Assembly: GCF_025460765.1 (NCBI RefSeq)
Contig: NZ_JAMWEG010000005.1
Span: 310,001 to 374,000 of the forward strand
DNA: 64,000 bases
DNA from: Micromonospora sp. MA102
GTDB lineage: Bacteria; Actinomycetota; Actinomycetes; Mycobacteriales; Micromonosporaceae
Direction of reading: 5' to 3'
Positions within the stretch are counted from its first letter, which is position 1, and each line of letters begins with the position of its first letter. Made by a program: the position numbers and the translations under genes. Positions 41,196 to 49,100 of the stretch are shown one piece after another. Below the pieces are notes generated by a model, which had not been told where the DNA came from, ran no database searches, and saw nothing but the letters and a program-made list of their open reading frames with translations.

Positions 41196-42062
41196 TCAGC
41201 CCTGCTCCGCCGGCCCGTCGGAGGTGGCCTCGGCGGCGGCCTGCTGGTCGGCGCCGAGGCGGGCGACGGCCTCCTCGCGGACGGCCTCCTGCTCGGCCGA
41301 GAGCACCGCCTCGGCCTCCACGATGTGCCGGACCGCCTCGTTGACGTCGTCGGTGAGGCAGATCAGGTCCAGGTCGGTCGGGCCGATCTTGCCCTCGGCG
41401 GCCATGCTGCCCTGCAGCCAGTCGAGCAGGCCCCGCCAGTAGTCGACGCCCATCAGCACCACCGGGAAGCGGGTCACCTTGCCGGTCTGCACCAGGGTGA
41501 GCGCCTCGAAGAGCTCGTCCATGGTGCCGAAGCCGCCGGGCAGCACCACGAAGGCCTGGGCGTACTTGACGAACATGGTCTTGCGGGCGAAGAAGTAGCG
41601 GAAGTCGATGGCCAGGTCGACCCAGTCGTTGATGCCCTGCTCGAACGGCAGCTCGATGCCGAGCCCGACGGAGAGCCCGCCCGCCCCGCTGGCGCCCCGG
41701 TTGGCGGCCTCCATCACGCCCGGCCCACCGCCGGTGATCACCGCGTAGCCGGCCCGGGCCAGCGCGCCGCCCAGCTCCTCGGCCAGCCGGCACTCGGCGC
41801 TGTCCGGCTTGCTGCGGGCCGAGCCGAAGACGCTGACCGCGGGCGGCAGGTCGGCGAGGGTGTCGAAGCCCTCGACGAACTCGGACAGGATGCGCAGCGC
41901 CCGCCAGGCGTCCCTGGTCTTCCAGTCGCCCCGGCCCCGGGAGTCGAGCAGCCGCTGGTCGGCGGTGCTGGTCGGGATGGCCTGGTTGCGCAGGGTCACG
42001 GCGCCCCGGTGCCGCACCCCGCTCGGCCCGCGGCCGGGTGGCCGCCCGTTGCTCTGGCTCAT
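41196..42062 (-). CDS. LOG-family protein (TIGR00730), first of a tandem pair, long form
   Basis: 288 residues. A basic, disordered N-terminus and DAWRALRILSEFVEGFDTLA precede the Rossmann core: VFGSARSKP, ITGGGPGVMEAANRGA, FFARKTMFVKYA and PGGFGTMDELFE. The C-terminal 35 residues are Ala/Glu-rich helix. Only about 30% of positions look shared with the short partner downstream, so they are old paralogues rather than a fresh duplication. Many bacterial members hydrolyse AMP or act on purine nucleotides. Confidence 0.85.
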   Translation of the reverse strand: MSQSNGRPPGRGPSGVRHRGAVTLRNQAIPTSTADQRLLDSRGRGDWKTRDAWRALRILSEFVEGFDTLADLPPAVSVFGSARSKPDSAECRLAEELGGALARAGYAVITGGGPGVMEAANRGASGAGGLSVGLGIELPFEQGINDWVDLAIDFRYFFARKTMFVKYAQAFVVLPGGFGTMDELFEALTLVQTGKVTRFPVVLMGVDYWRGLLDWLQGSMAAEGKIGPTDLDLICLTDDVNEAVRHIVEAEAVLSAEQEAVREEAVARLGADQQAAAEATSDGPAEQG

Positions 42063-42218
42063 GGGGCCACCGTAGTGGAGCCGGGGCGGCGCGGTGCGGA
42101 GGCGGGCGACGCGGAGAAATTCTTCGTGATCATGGGCAACTAAATGGCTCGCTCGTACGTCTTACTATTCACATACCGGGTATGCCCGGGCGACGCGCCT
42201 TCGGGGGAGGAGCCAGCG

Positions 42219-42380
42219 TTGATCAGCAACAGCGAGATGATCCGGATCCGCCGGCAGATGCAGCGGCGGATCCGTGACGTGGTGGCCGAGCGCCGCCGCG
42301 CCCGGATGATGGAAGCCCACCACACCGACCTCACCGGCGAGACCGCCGAGACGGACGCCCCGCTGACGACCACGCTCTGA
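42219..42380 (+). CDS. small basic protein of 53 residues
   Basis: It reads ISNSEMIRIRRQMQRRIRD then VVAERRRARMMEAHHTDLTG and an acidic-Thr tail; strongly helical and Arg-rich in the first two thirds. The TTG at 42219 is chosen because GGGGGAGGAG (42203-42212) is 6 nt upstream. The in-frame ATG at 42144 has no ribosome-binding site and lies before an AT-rich promoter-like stretch (TACTAT, 42164-42169). A strong hairpin follows the stop. No family recognised. Confidence 0.6.
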   Translation: MISNSEMIRIRRQMQRRIRDVVAERRRARMMEAHHTDLTGETAETDAPLTTTL

Positions 42381-42388
42381 TGGTCCGG

Positions 42389-42421
42389 CCGGGGGCCCGC
42401 GTCGGTGACGCGGGCCCCCGG
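42389..42421. terminator. bidirectional terminator between the small basic protein gene and dapE
   Basis: A 15-bp perfect stem (CCGGGGGCCCGCGTC with GACGCGGGCCCCCGG) and a 3-nt loop separates two convergent genes. Confidence 0.8.
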
Positions 42422-42429
42422 TCGCGTAC

Positions 42430-43503
42430 TCAGGACGGGGCGAGCCAGCGGTGCAGCGTGGCCGCGCCGTCGCGGATCTTCGTCAGCTCGACGTGCTCGT
42501 CCTTGTGGTGGGCCAGGTTGGGGTCGCCGGGTCCGAAGTTCAGCGCCGGGATGCCCATGGCGGCGAACCGGGCCACGTCCGTCCAGCCCAACTTGCCGAT
42601 TGGGGCCGCGCCGACCGCAGCCACGAACTCCTGCGCCGGCGGGTTGTCCAGGCCCGGGGCCGCGCCGGCCGCCGCGTCGGTGACCGTCAGGTCGAAGCCG
42701 GCGAAGACCTCGCGCAGGTGCTCCTCGGCCGCCGCCGGGTCACGGTCCGGGGCGTACCGGTAGTTGATCTCGATCTCGCAGCGGTCGGGGATGACGTTGC
42801 CCGCCACCCCGCCGGTGATCCGCACCGCGTTCAGGCCCTCGCGGAAGTCGCACCCCTCGATGGTGACGCGGCGCGCCTCGTACGCGGTCAGCCGCCGCAG
42901 CACCTCGCCGGCGCCGTGGATGGCGTTCACCCCGTGCCAGGACCGGGCCGCGTGGGCCCGCTCGCCGTGCGTGGTGACGATCGCCCGCATGGTGCCCTGG
43001 CAACCCGCCTCGACGATCCCGTACGTCGGCTCCAGCAGCAGCGCGAAGTCGGCCGTCAGCCACTCCGGGTGCGCCTGGGACACGAGGGTGAGGCCGTTGT
43101 ACCTCGACTCGATCTCCTCGGCCTCGTAGAAGAAGTAGGTCACGTCGTAGCGCGGGTCGGGCAGGCTCACGGCCAGGTGCAGCGCGAAGGCCACGCCCGA
43201 CTTCATGTCGGAGGTGCCGCAGCCGTACATCAGGTCGCCGCGCATGGTTGACGGGAAGTTGTCGTTGAGCGGCACGGTGTCCAGGTGGCCGGCGAGCACC
43301 ACCCGGCGCGCCCGGCCCAGGTCGGTGCGCGCCATCACGGTGTTGGAGTGCCGGTAGGTGGTGAGGTGCGGCACGCCCCGCAGCACCTCCTCGACGCAGT
43401 CGGCGATCGCCTTCTCGTTGAGCGACACGGACTCGATGTCGACCAGCGCGCGGGTCAGCGCCACCGGATCGGCCAAGACCTCGGGGGTCAACGGGTTCTG
43501 CAT
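42430..43503 (-). CDS. dapE: succinyl-diaminopimelate desuccinylase
   Basis: 357 residues, M20 metallopeptidase family. Zinc-site motifs: LAGHLDTVPLND, YGCGTSDMKSG, and YEAEEIESRYN with the catalytic and ligand Glu. The late LGWTDVARF and GPGDPNLAHHKDEHVEL complete the site. It produces LL-diaminopimelate for lysine and peptidoglycan. ATG 43503 has TACCGT 7 nt upstream on its strand and no Shine-Dalgarno. Divergent from dapD, which makes its substrate precursor. Confidence 0.94.
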   Translation of the reverse strand: MQNPLTPEVLADPVALTRALVDIESVSLNEKAIADCVEEVLRGVPHLTTYRHSNTVMARTDLGRARRVVLAGHLDTVPLNDNFPSTMRGDLMYGCGTSDMKSGVAFALHLAVSLPDPRYDVTYFFYEAEEIESRYNGLTLVSQAHPEWLTADFALLLEPTYGIVEAGCQGTMRAIVTTHGERAHAARSWHGVNAIHGAGEVLRRLTAYEARRVTIEGCDFREGLNAVRITGGVAGNVIPDRCEIEINYRYAPDRDPAAAEEHLREVFAGFDLTVTDAAAGAAPGLDNPPAQEFVAAVGAAPIGKLGWTDVARFAAMGIPALNFGPGDPNLAHHKDEHVELTKIRDGAATLHRWLAPS

Positions 43504-43510
43504 GTCTCGC

Positions 43511-43520
43511 ACGGTACCGT
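43511..43520. promoter_or_regulatory. palindromic bidirectional -10 element for dapE and dapD
   Basis: ACGGTACCGT is a perfect palindrome centred in the 24-bp gap. It reads TACCGT on each strand (43515-43520 forward, 43516-43511 reverse), and each TACCGT is exactly 7 nt from its start codon (GTG 43528, ATG 43503). The two -10 boxes overlap by two bases, so only one polymerase could open the site at a time. Confidence 0.6.
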
Positions 43521-43527
43521 CAGCACC

Positions 43528-44487
43528 GTGACGACCGCACAGTCTGCCTGGGGCATCGGCCTGGCCACGATCACCGCTGACGACCAGGTCCTGGACACCT
43601 GGTATCCGACCGGCAAGCTGGGGCTCGGCGAGCTGCCGCTGGTCGCCGGTGAGGACGAGGCCGACGTGCTGGACCTGCCGCCCGGCGCGGTCGGCGAGCG
43701 GGCGCTGCCCGGCCTGCGCACGGTCCAGGTGGTCACGGTGATCGGCTCGCTGGACGATCCGATCAAGGAGGCCGCGGACGCGTACCTCCGGTTGCACCTG
43801 CTCTCCCACCGCCTGGTGCGGCCCAACGAGCTCAACCTCGACGGCATCTTCGGCAAGCTGGCCAACGTGGCGTGGACCTCGGCCGGGCCGTGCCCGCCGG
43901 AGCGGGTCGACGAGCTGCGGGTCATCGAGCGGGCCGCCGGCCGCCACCTGTCCGTGTACGGGGTGGACAAGTTCCCCCGGATGACCGACTACGTGGTCCC
44001 GGCCGGTGTGCGGATCGCCGACGCGGACCGGGTCCGGCTCGGGGCGCACCTGGCCGCCGGCACCACCGTGATGCACGAGGGCTTCGTCAACTTCAACGCC
44101 GGCACGCTGGGCACCTCCATGGTCGAGGGACGGATCGTGCAGGGCGTGGTGGTCGGCGACGGCTCGGACATCGGCGGGGGCGCCTCGATCATGGGCACCC
44201 TCTCCGGCGGCGGCACCGAGAAGGTGCGCATCGGCGAGCGCAGCCTGGTCGGCGCGAACGCGGGCGTGGGCATCACCCTGGGCGACGACTGCGTGGTGGA
44301 GGCCGGCTGCTACATCACCGCCGCCTCGAAGATCACCCTGCCGGACGGGCGGGTGGTCAAGGCCCGCGAGCTCTCCGGGGTGGACGGCCTGCTGTTCTGG
44401 CGCAACTCGGTGACCGGCGCGCTGGAGGCGAAGCCGCGCACCGGCCGGGGCATCGAGCTGAACGCGGCGCTGCACGCCAACGACTGA
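43528..44487 (+). CDS. dapD: 2,3,4,5-tetrahydropyridine-2,6-dicarboxylate N-succinyltransferase
   Basis: 319 residues, actinobacterial DapD type. The N-terminal helical domain is followed by a left-handed beta-helix of hexapeptide repeats (VHEGFVNFNAG-like MHEGFVNFNAGTLGTSMVEG, VGDGSDIGGGASIMGTLSGG, IGERSLVGANAGVGITLGDD). It succinylates tetrahydrodipicolinate. GTG 43528 is leaderless by position. The order matches mycobacterial dapD/dapE (Rv1201c/Rv1202), though the orientation should be compared. Confidence 0.95.
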   Translation: MTTAQSAWGIGLATITADDQVLDTWYPTGKLGLGELPLVAGEDEADVLDLPPGAVGERALPGLRTVQVVTVIGSLDDPIKEAADAYLRLHLLSHRLVRPNELNLDGIFGKLANVAWTSAGPCPPERVDELRVIERAAGRHLSVYGVDKFPRMTDYVVPAGVRIADADRVRLGAHLAAGTTVMHEGFVNFNAGTLGTSMVEGRIVQGVVVGDGSDIGGGASIMGTLSGGGTEKVRIGERSLVGANAGVGITLGDDCVVEAGCYITAASKITLPDGRVVKARELSGVDGLLFWRNSVTGALEAKPRTGRGIELNAALHAND

Positions 44488-44590
44488 GCGACGGCGCGGG
44501 ACAGGCCGGAAGGCCCCGCCCCGTCCGCCGTGGGGGTCTGTCCGAGGCAACCGGTCCCGCGGCCGCCACTCCGCGGGGCATGATCGCCCG

Positions 44591-45157
44591 GTGACCGCCA
44601 TGAAGGACCGCATGCTCGCCGGCGAGCCGTACATCGCCGACGACCCGGAGATCACCGTCGATCTGGACCGGGCCGCCCGGCTCAACGAACGCTTCAACCG
44701 CAGCTCCGCCGACGACCCGGAGGGCCGTCTCGCCGCCCTCCGCGAGCTGCTCGGTACGGTCGGCGAGGGCGCCTGGGTGCGTCCGCCGCTCTACTGCGAC
44801 TACGGCCACCACACCCACATCGGGCCGCGCAGCTTCGTCAACTTCAACGCGGTCTTCCTCGACGTCGCCCGGATCACCATCGGCGCCGACGTCCAGATCG
44901 GACCGAACGTGCAGCTCCTCACCGCCACCCACCCGGTCGAGCCGGCGGCCCGGCGGGCGAAGTGGGAGGCGGCCCAGCCGATCACCATCGGCGACAACGT
45001 CTGGCTCGGTGGCGGGGCCATCGTGTTGGCCGGGGTGACCATCGGGGACAACACCGTGGTCGGCGCGGGCGCGGTGGTGACTCGGGATCTACCCCCCAAC
45101 GTGGTGGCCGTGGGTAACCCCGCTCGTCCGGTTCGGAGCCTCGAAGAGACCATCTGA
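44591..45157 (+). CDS. sugar O-acetyltransferase (maltose/galactoside acetyltransferase family)
   Basis: 188 residues. An N-terminal Mac domain (MKDRMLAGEPYIADDPEIT) is followed by a hexapeptide-repeat beta-helix: YGHHTHIGPRSFVNFNAVFL, LLTATHP with the catalytic His, IGDNVWLGGGAIVLAGVTIG and VVAVGNPARPVR. This is the LacA/Maa pattern. Members acetylate sugars or sugar-like acceptors with acetyl-CoA. Start GTG 44591, 103 nt after dapD. Confidence 0.92.
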   Translation: MTAMKDRMLAGEPYIADDPEITVDLDRAARLNERFNRSSADDPEGRLAALRELLGTVGEGAWVRPPLYCDYGHHTHIGPRSFVNFNAVFLDVARITIGADVQIGPNVQLLTATHPVEPAARRAKWEAAQPITIGDNVWLGGGAIVLAGVTIGDNTVVGAGAVVTRDLPPNVVAVGNPARPVRSLEETI

Positions 45158-45241
45158 CCTGCTGAAACGATGCTTCGGCGGGGTGCGGATTCCGGCCCGA
45201 GGGTGCACTCTGGGTAATGACCGGTTCACCCAGGGGGCGTC

Positions 45242-47830
45242 ATGGAACGGGTGCTCGAACTGCGCGTGCACGGGGTGTCGAACACCCCACCCGACCAACT
45301 GCTCGGGCTGCGCCCCGCCCCCGGCGGCGACGGCGCGCAGCCCGACCTGGTCGCCGGCGGCGCGGTCACCGGCTTCTACCGCGCCAGCACGGCCGGCCGG
45401 GACGACCCGATCACCGTCGAGGCGTACAGCTGGGGGCAGTTGACCTCCGGCGCGCGGACCCGGCGCGACGTCGAGCGGGCCCTGTGGACGCTGCTGCTCC
45501 CCTTCACCCTGGCCAACGTGGCGCTCTACGCCCGCACCGGCATCCCGCCGGACCCGGACCAGGAACGCTGGGCCAGCCGCTCCGGGATCACCGCCTGGCT
45601 CATCCGGCTGTTCTGCCTGAGCCTCACCGGCACCCTCGTGATCACGGCGACCGGGATCGGGGTGGACCTGATCGGCTGGCAGTGCGTCGGCCTGGACTGC
45701 CTCGGCCACCTCCCGGGCCCGATGGAGTTCCTCGGCAACGCCTGGTGGCGCCAGGACACCCGGGCGCTCGCCGCGGGCCTGCTGCTGCCGCTGCTCCTGC
45801 TGGCCGGGCTCGGCGGGGTCGCCTGGCGCACCTACCAGTACGAGGCCGAGATGCCCGCCGAGCCGCACCCCCGCCCCGCGGCGCGGCAGGACGGCCCGCC
45901 GGCCGACCCGCCGGACCGGCCGGAGCCGCTGGAGAACCCGCTCCAGGACCCGACCTTCTGGAACGGCGAGGGGCAGTTGCGCCGGGCCGCCGTGCTGCAC
46001 CTGTGCACCGGGGCGGTGATCGCGGCGGCGGTCCCGGTGGCTGCGGTGCTCCTCATGGACCCGCCGCGCGGGCTGCGGGCCGCGGTCGCCTGGCCGACCG
46101 TCGGCCTGCTCGCGGCCGTGGTGGCGATCGCCGTGGTGGCGTTGGGCCGGCCCTGGCTGACCCGGCGGCAGGGCGCCACGCCGCTCGGCCGGTGGAGCGC
46201 GACCGTGGCGCTGCTCACCGGGCTGGGGCTGGCCGGGACGTTCACCCTGCTCCTGCTGCCCGACGGGCCCGCCGGCCGGCCGCTGTCCACGTACCGGCCG
46301 CCCATCGGGTGCGTCGCCGATCCGGGCATCGCGGGCTGCCGCACCGACCGGTCGCTGCCCGGCTACGACGCCGCGGTCGCCTGGCTCGCCACGTACCAGG
46401 CGCTGCTGCTGGTCACCATCGGCGCGGTGAACCGTTCCGGGCGGCGCGCCCTGTTCGGGCCGGTGGCCGGCGGCCTGCTGCTGCCGCTCGGGGTGGCCTG
46501 GACCGAGCGCGGCCTGCCCGGCCTCCCGGACGCGCCGGACGCCCTGAGCAGCTGGACGCTCGCCGGGCCGGCCATCGCGATCGCCGTGACCGGGCTGCTG
46601 CTGCCGCGGACCCGGCCGGCCGTGCCGGTGCAGCCGCTCGGCGCGCACACCGACCTCGCCTGGGGCGGGCGCGGCCCGGCGCTCATCGCCGGCTTCGGGT
46701 GGATGATGGCGGTCGCCTACTGCGCCGGTCTCCTCTACTGGGTCAGCGACCGGCTCGACAGCCGGGCCGACCCGAGCGGCCACAGCCGGGTGGTGCCCCC
46801 ACTGGCGGTCTTCTGGGCCGGGCTGGCCTGCGTGGTCGCCCTGCTCGCCCTGCTCGCGATGCTGGTCCGGGCCGCCGTGCTGCTCCAGTCGCTGCGCCGG
46901 GCCGAGTACGCCGCCCTCACCGCCGACGGCGCCAACCTCTCCGCGCACGACCTGCGCCGCTGCCGCGACGTCAGCACGTTCCGGGCGCTGCACCGGCTGG
47001 TCGGCGAGCACGCGATCCGGCTGGTCGGCTGCTACGCGGCCGTCTCCGTGGTGCTGGTGACGCTCTGCTGCGCGGCCGCGCTCTCCCGCAGCCGGCCCAG
47101 CCCGCTCTCCCCCTCCGGATGGCCGGCCGCCATTCACTGGACGGCCAACCGGGGCGACACCATGCTCGGCTGGCTGCCCGTGGTGATGAGCGCGCTCGGG
47201 CTGCTGGTCTACCGAACGGACACGGTGCGCCGCTCGGTCGGCGTCATCTGGGACGTCGGCACCTTCTGGCCCCGCGCCGCACACCCGCTCGCCCCGCCCA
47301 GCTACGCCGAGCGTGCCGTGCCGGAACTCCAGACCCGGGTCGCCGGGCTGCTCGCGCTTCCCCCGCTGCACCCCGACCGGATGGACGGGGTGATCCTCTC
47401 CGGGCACAGCCAGGGCACCGTCATCTGCGCCGCCATGCTGCTGCAGCTGCCCCGCCGGTGGCGACGGCGGACCTGGTTCTTCTCCTACGGGTGCCAGCTC
47501 ACCCGCCTCTACGGCCGGGTCTTCCCCGCGTACTTCGGCCCCGAGCGGCTGCGCACCCTGGCCCGGGCGCTCACCTGGCCCGGCGGACACGTCTCGTGGA
47601 CCAACTTCTGGCGCGACACCGATCCGCTGGGCTGGCCGGTCACCGCCGGGGAACGGGACGTGCCGGTGGTCGACCCGGAGGCCCTGCACCCCGCCGGGGG
47701 CGAGGTGGCCGACCCGCCCATCCGCAACCACAGCGGCTATCCGGAGGCGGCCGAGTTCACCCGGGAGCGGGCCGTGGTGGCGCGGCTGCTGCGCCGGGCC
47801 GTGCCGTCACCCCGGCAGGGGGTCGGCTAG
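45242..47830 (+). CDS. large polytopic membrane protein with split alpha/beta-hydrolase motifs
   Basis: 862 residues. The first residues RVLELRVHGVSNTPPDQLLG look like the opening strand and HG oxyanion turn of an alpha/beta hydrolase (His10). About ten membrane helices then span roughly residues 78-670. After that a soluble part has GVILSGHSQGTV (nucleophile elbow, Ser723), WTNFWRDTDPLGWPV and NHSGYPE (candidate catalytic His830). The hydrolase core thus appears to be divided by a membrane insert. Similar HGVS-TPP proteins occur in actinobacteria as hypothetical proteins, from memory. Substrate unknown, perhaps a lipid. It ends 24 nt inside the convergent kinase gene. Confidence 0.75.
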   Translation: MERVLELRVHGVSNTPPDQLLGLRPAPGGDGAQPDLVAGGAVTGFYRASTAGRDDPITVEAYSWGQLTSGARTRRDVERALWTLLLPFTLANVALYARTGIPPDPDQERWASRSGITAWLIRLFCLSLTGTLVITATGIGVDLIGWQCVGLDCLGHLPGPMEFLGNAWWRQDTRALAAGLLLPLLLLAGLGGVAWRTYQYEAEMPAEPHPRPAARQDGPPADPPDRPEPLENPLQDPTFWNGEGQLRRAAVLHLCTGAVIAAAVPVAAVLLMDPPRGLRAAVAWPTVGLLAAVVAIAVVALGRPWLTRRQGATPLGRWSATVALLTGLGLAGTFTLLLLPDGPAGRPLSTYRPPIGCVADPGIAGCRTDRSLPGYDAAVAWLATYQALLLVTIGAVNRSGRRALFGPVAGGLLLPLGVAWTERGLPGLPDAPDALSSWTLAGPAIAIAVTGLLLPRTRPAVPVQPLGAHTDLAWGGRGPALIAGFGWMMAVAYCAGLLYWVSDRLDSRADPSGHSRVVPPLAVFWAGLACVVALLALLAMLVRAAVLLQSLRRAEYAALTADGANLSAHDLRRCRDVSTFRALHRLVGEHAIRLVGCYAAVSVVLVTLCCAAALSRSRPSPLSPSGWPAAIHWTANRGDTMLGWLPVVMSALGLLVYRTDTVRRSVGVIWDVGTFWPRAAHPLAPPSYAERAVPELQTRVAGLLALPPLHPDRMDGVILSGHSQGTVICAAMLLQLPRRWRRRTWFFSYGCQLTRLYGRVFPAYFGPERLRTLARALTWPGGHVSWTNFWRDTDPLGWPVTAGERDVPVVDPEALHPAGGEVADPPIRNHSGYPEAAEFTRERAVVARLLRRAVPSPRQGVG

Positions 47831-48454
47831 CCGGACCACCAGGTCGGCGTGTTCGGCGGTGCCGGCGACGAGCCGGGCGTTGGCCTCGTCGCTGCCGAGC
47901 GCCCAGGCGCGGGCCTGCTCCGGCGTCTTCCCGTACGCCTCGTGCCGGGCGGTGAGCCGGCGCAGCCGCAGCTCGGCGTCGAGGTCGAGGAACCAGACCT
48001 GGTGCAGCAGCGTGCGGACCTCCTCCCACGGCTCTTCACGCACCAGCAGGTAGTTGCCCTCGGTCACCACGAGTCGCACCTCGGGCGGCACCTCGATCGC
48101 TCCGGCGACCGGCTCCTCCAGGTCGCGCCGGAACGCCGGCGCCCACACCGAGGTCGGCTCCAGCCGGCGCAGGCGGCGCAGGGTGGAGACGAACCCGTTG
48201 GCGTCGAACGTGTCCGGCGCGCCCTTGCGCGCGTCCCGGCCCAGCCGGGTCAGCTCCGACTGGGCCAGGTGGAAGCCGTCCATGGGCACCAGCCGGGCGG
48301 TCGGACCCACCTCGGCGACGATCCGCTCGGCCAGCGTGGACTTGCCCGCTCCCGGCGCGCCGGCGATGCCGAGCAGCTGCCGCGGGCCGTCCCCGGCGAG
48401 GGCCCGGGCCCGGGCCAGCAGCTCGCCGAGCGGCAGCACCTGCGCGGGGGCCAT
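47807..48454 (-). CDS. P-loop nucleoside/nucleotide kinase family protein (PanK/uridine kinase-like)
   Basis: 215 residues. Walker A is GIAGAPGAGKST; PMDGFHLAQSELTRLGRDAR and KGAPDTFDANGF are the family's substrate-loop motifs; VVTEGNYLL is the Walker B region. Such YggC/FrcK-like kinases are near-relatives of uridine and pantothenate kinases, with unclear substrates (some act on fructose). ATG 48454 overlaps the upstream SIMPL gene stop (ATGA). Confidence 0.82.
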   Translation of the reverse strand: MAPAQVLPLGELLARARALAGDGPRQLLGIAGAPGAGKSTLAERIVAEVGPTARLVPMDGFHLAQSELTRLGRDARKGAPDTFDANGFVSTLRRLRRLEPTSVWAPAFRRDLEEPVAGAIEVPPEVRLVVTEGNYLLVREEPWEEVRTLLHQVWFLDLDAELRLRRLTARHEAYGKTPEQARAWALGSDEANARLVAGTAEHADLVVRLADPLPG

Positions 48455-49095
48455 CAGCCGAGCACCGGTTCGCTGATGGTGAACCGGGCCTCGACCGCCG
48501 CCTGCACCGGCTGCGGCTGCGGATCCAGCTCCAGCTCGGGGGCGGCCTCCCCGGCCCGGCCGAAGCCCGCCTTCGCCATCATCGCCGGGGCGGCGGCCAG
48601 GCCGGTGTCGGCCAGCTCCAACAGGGCGGTCACCCGGGCGCCGAGCGCCTCGGCGTATTCCCGGGCGCGGGCCAGGGCGTCGGCGATCGCCGCGTGCCGG
48701 GCCTCCCGGTACGCCGGGCTGTCCGGCCGCAGCGACCACCACGGACCGGCCACCTCGACCTGCTCCTGGTCGGCCAGGCGCAGCATCAGCTCGCCGAGCG
48801 CGGTGAAGTCGACGACGGTGACCGTGGTGGTCACGCTGCCGTGGTAGGCCACCACCCGCTCACCCGAGCGCTTCGTCTCCGGCCAGACCCGGAGCTGGCC
48901 GGTCTCCCGCCGGTCCACGGCGGGCTCGGCCGCGTCGAGCAGCACCCGCACGGCGGCGGTCCGCTCGGCCAACCGGGCCAGCGTGGTCTCCCGGTCGCGG
49001 TCCCGCGCGGTCGCGGTCACGGAGAACCGGGCCAGCTCGGGGGCCACCTCCCGGTACGCCTCGCCGCGTACCGCCACGACCGGTGCGTCCGCCAT
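48454..49095 (-). CDS. SIMPL domain-containing protein (DUF541)
   Basis: 213 residues. The SIMPL pattern is clear: VAVRGEAYREVAPELARFSV at the N-terminus, repeated helices (TAVRVLLDAA), VTTTVTVVDFTALGEL, and EARHAAIADALARAREYAEAL. No signal peptide is visible, unlike many periplasmic SIMPL proteins, so this one is likely cytoplasmic. Role unknown. It starts 5 nt after the tyrA stop, so tyrA, SIMPL and kinase genes probably share a transcript. Confidence 0.85.
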   Translation of the reverse strand: MADAPVVAVRGEAYREVAPELARFSVTATARDRDRETTLARLAERTAAVRVLLDAAEPAVDRRETGQLRVWPETKRSGERVVAYHGSVTTTVTVVDFTALGELMLRLADQEQVEVAGPWWSLRPDSPAYREARHAAIADALARAREYAEALGARVTALLELADTGLAAAPAMMAKAGFGRAGEAAPELELDPQPQPVQAAVEARFTISEPVLG

Positions 49096-49100
49096 GCGGC

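Noticed and set aside
42144-42218. ATG 42144 as the start of the small basic protein
   Set aside because: No ribosome-binding site, and the TACTAT promoter-like box lies downstream of it.
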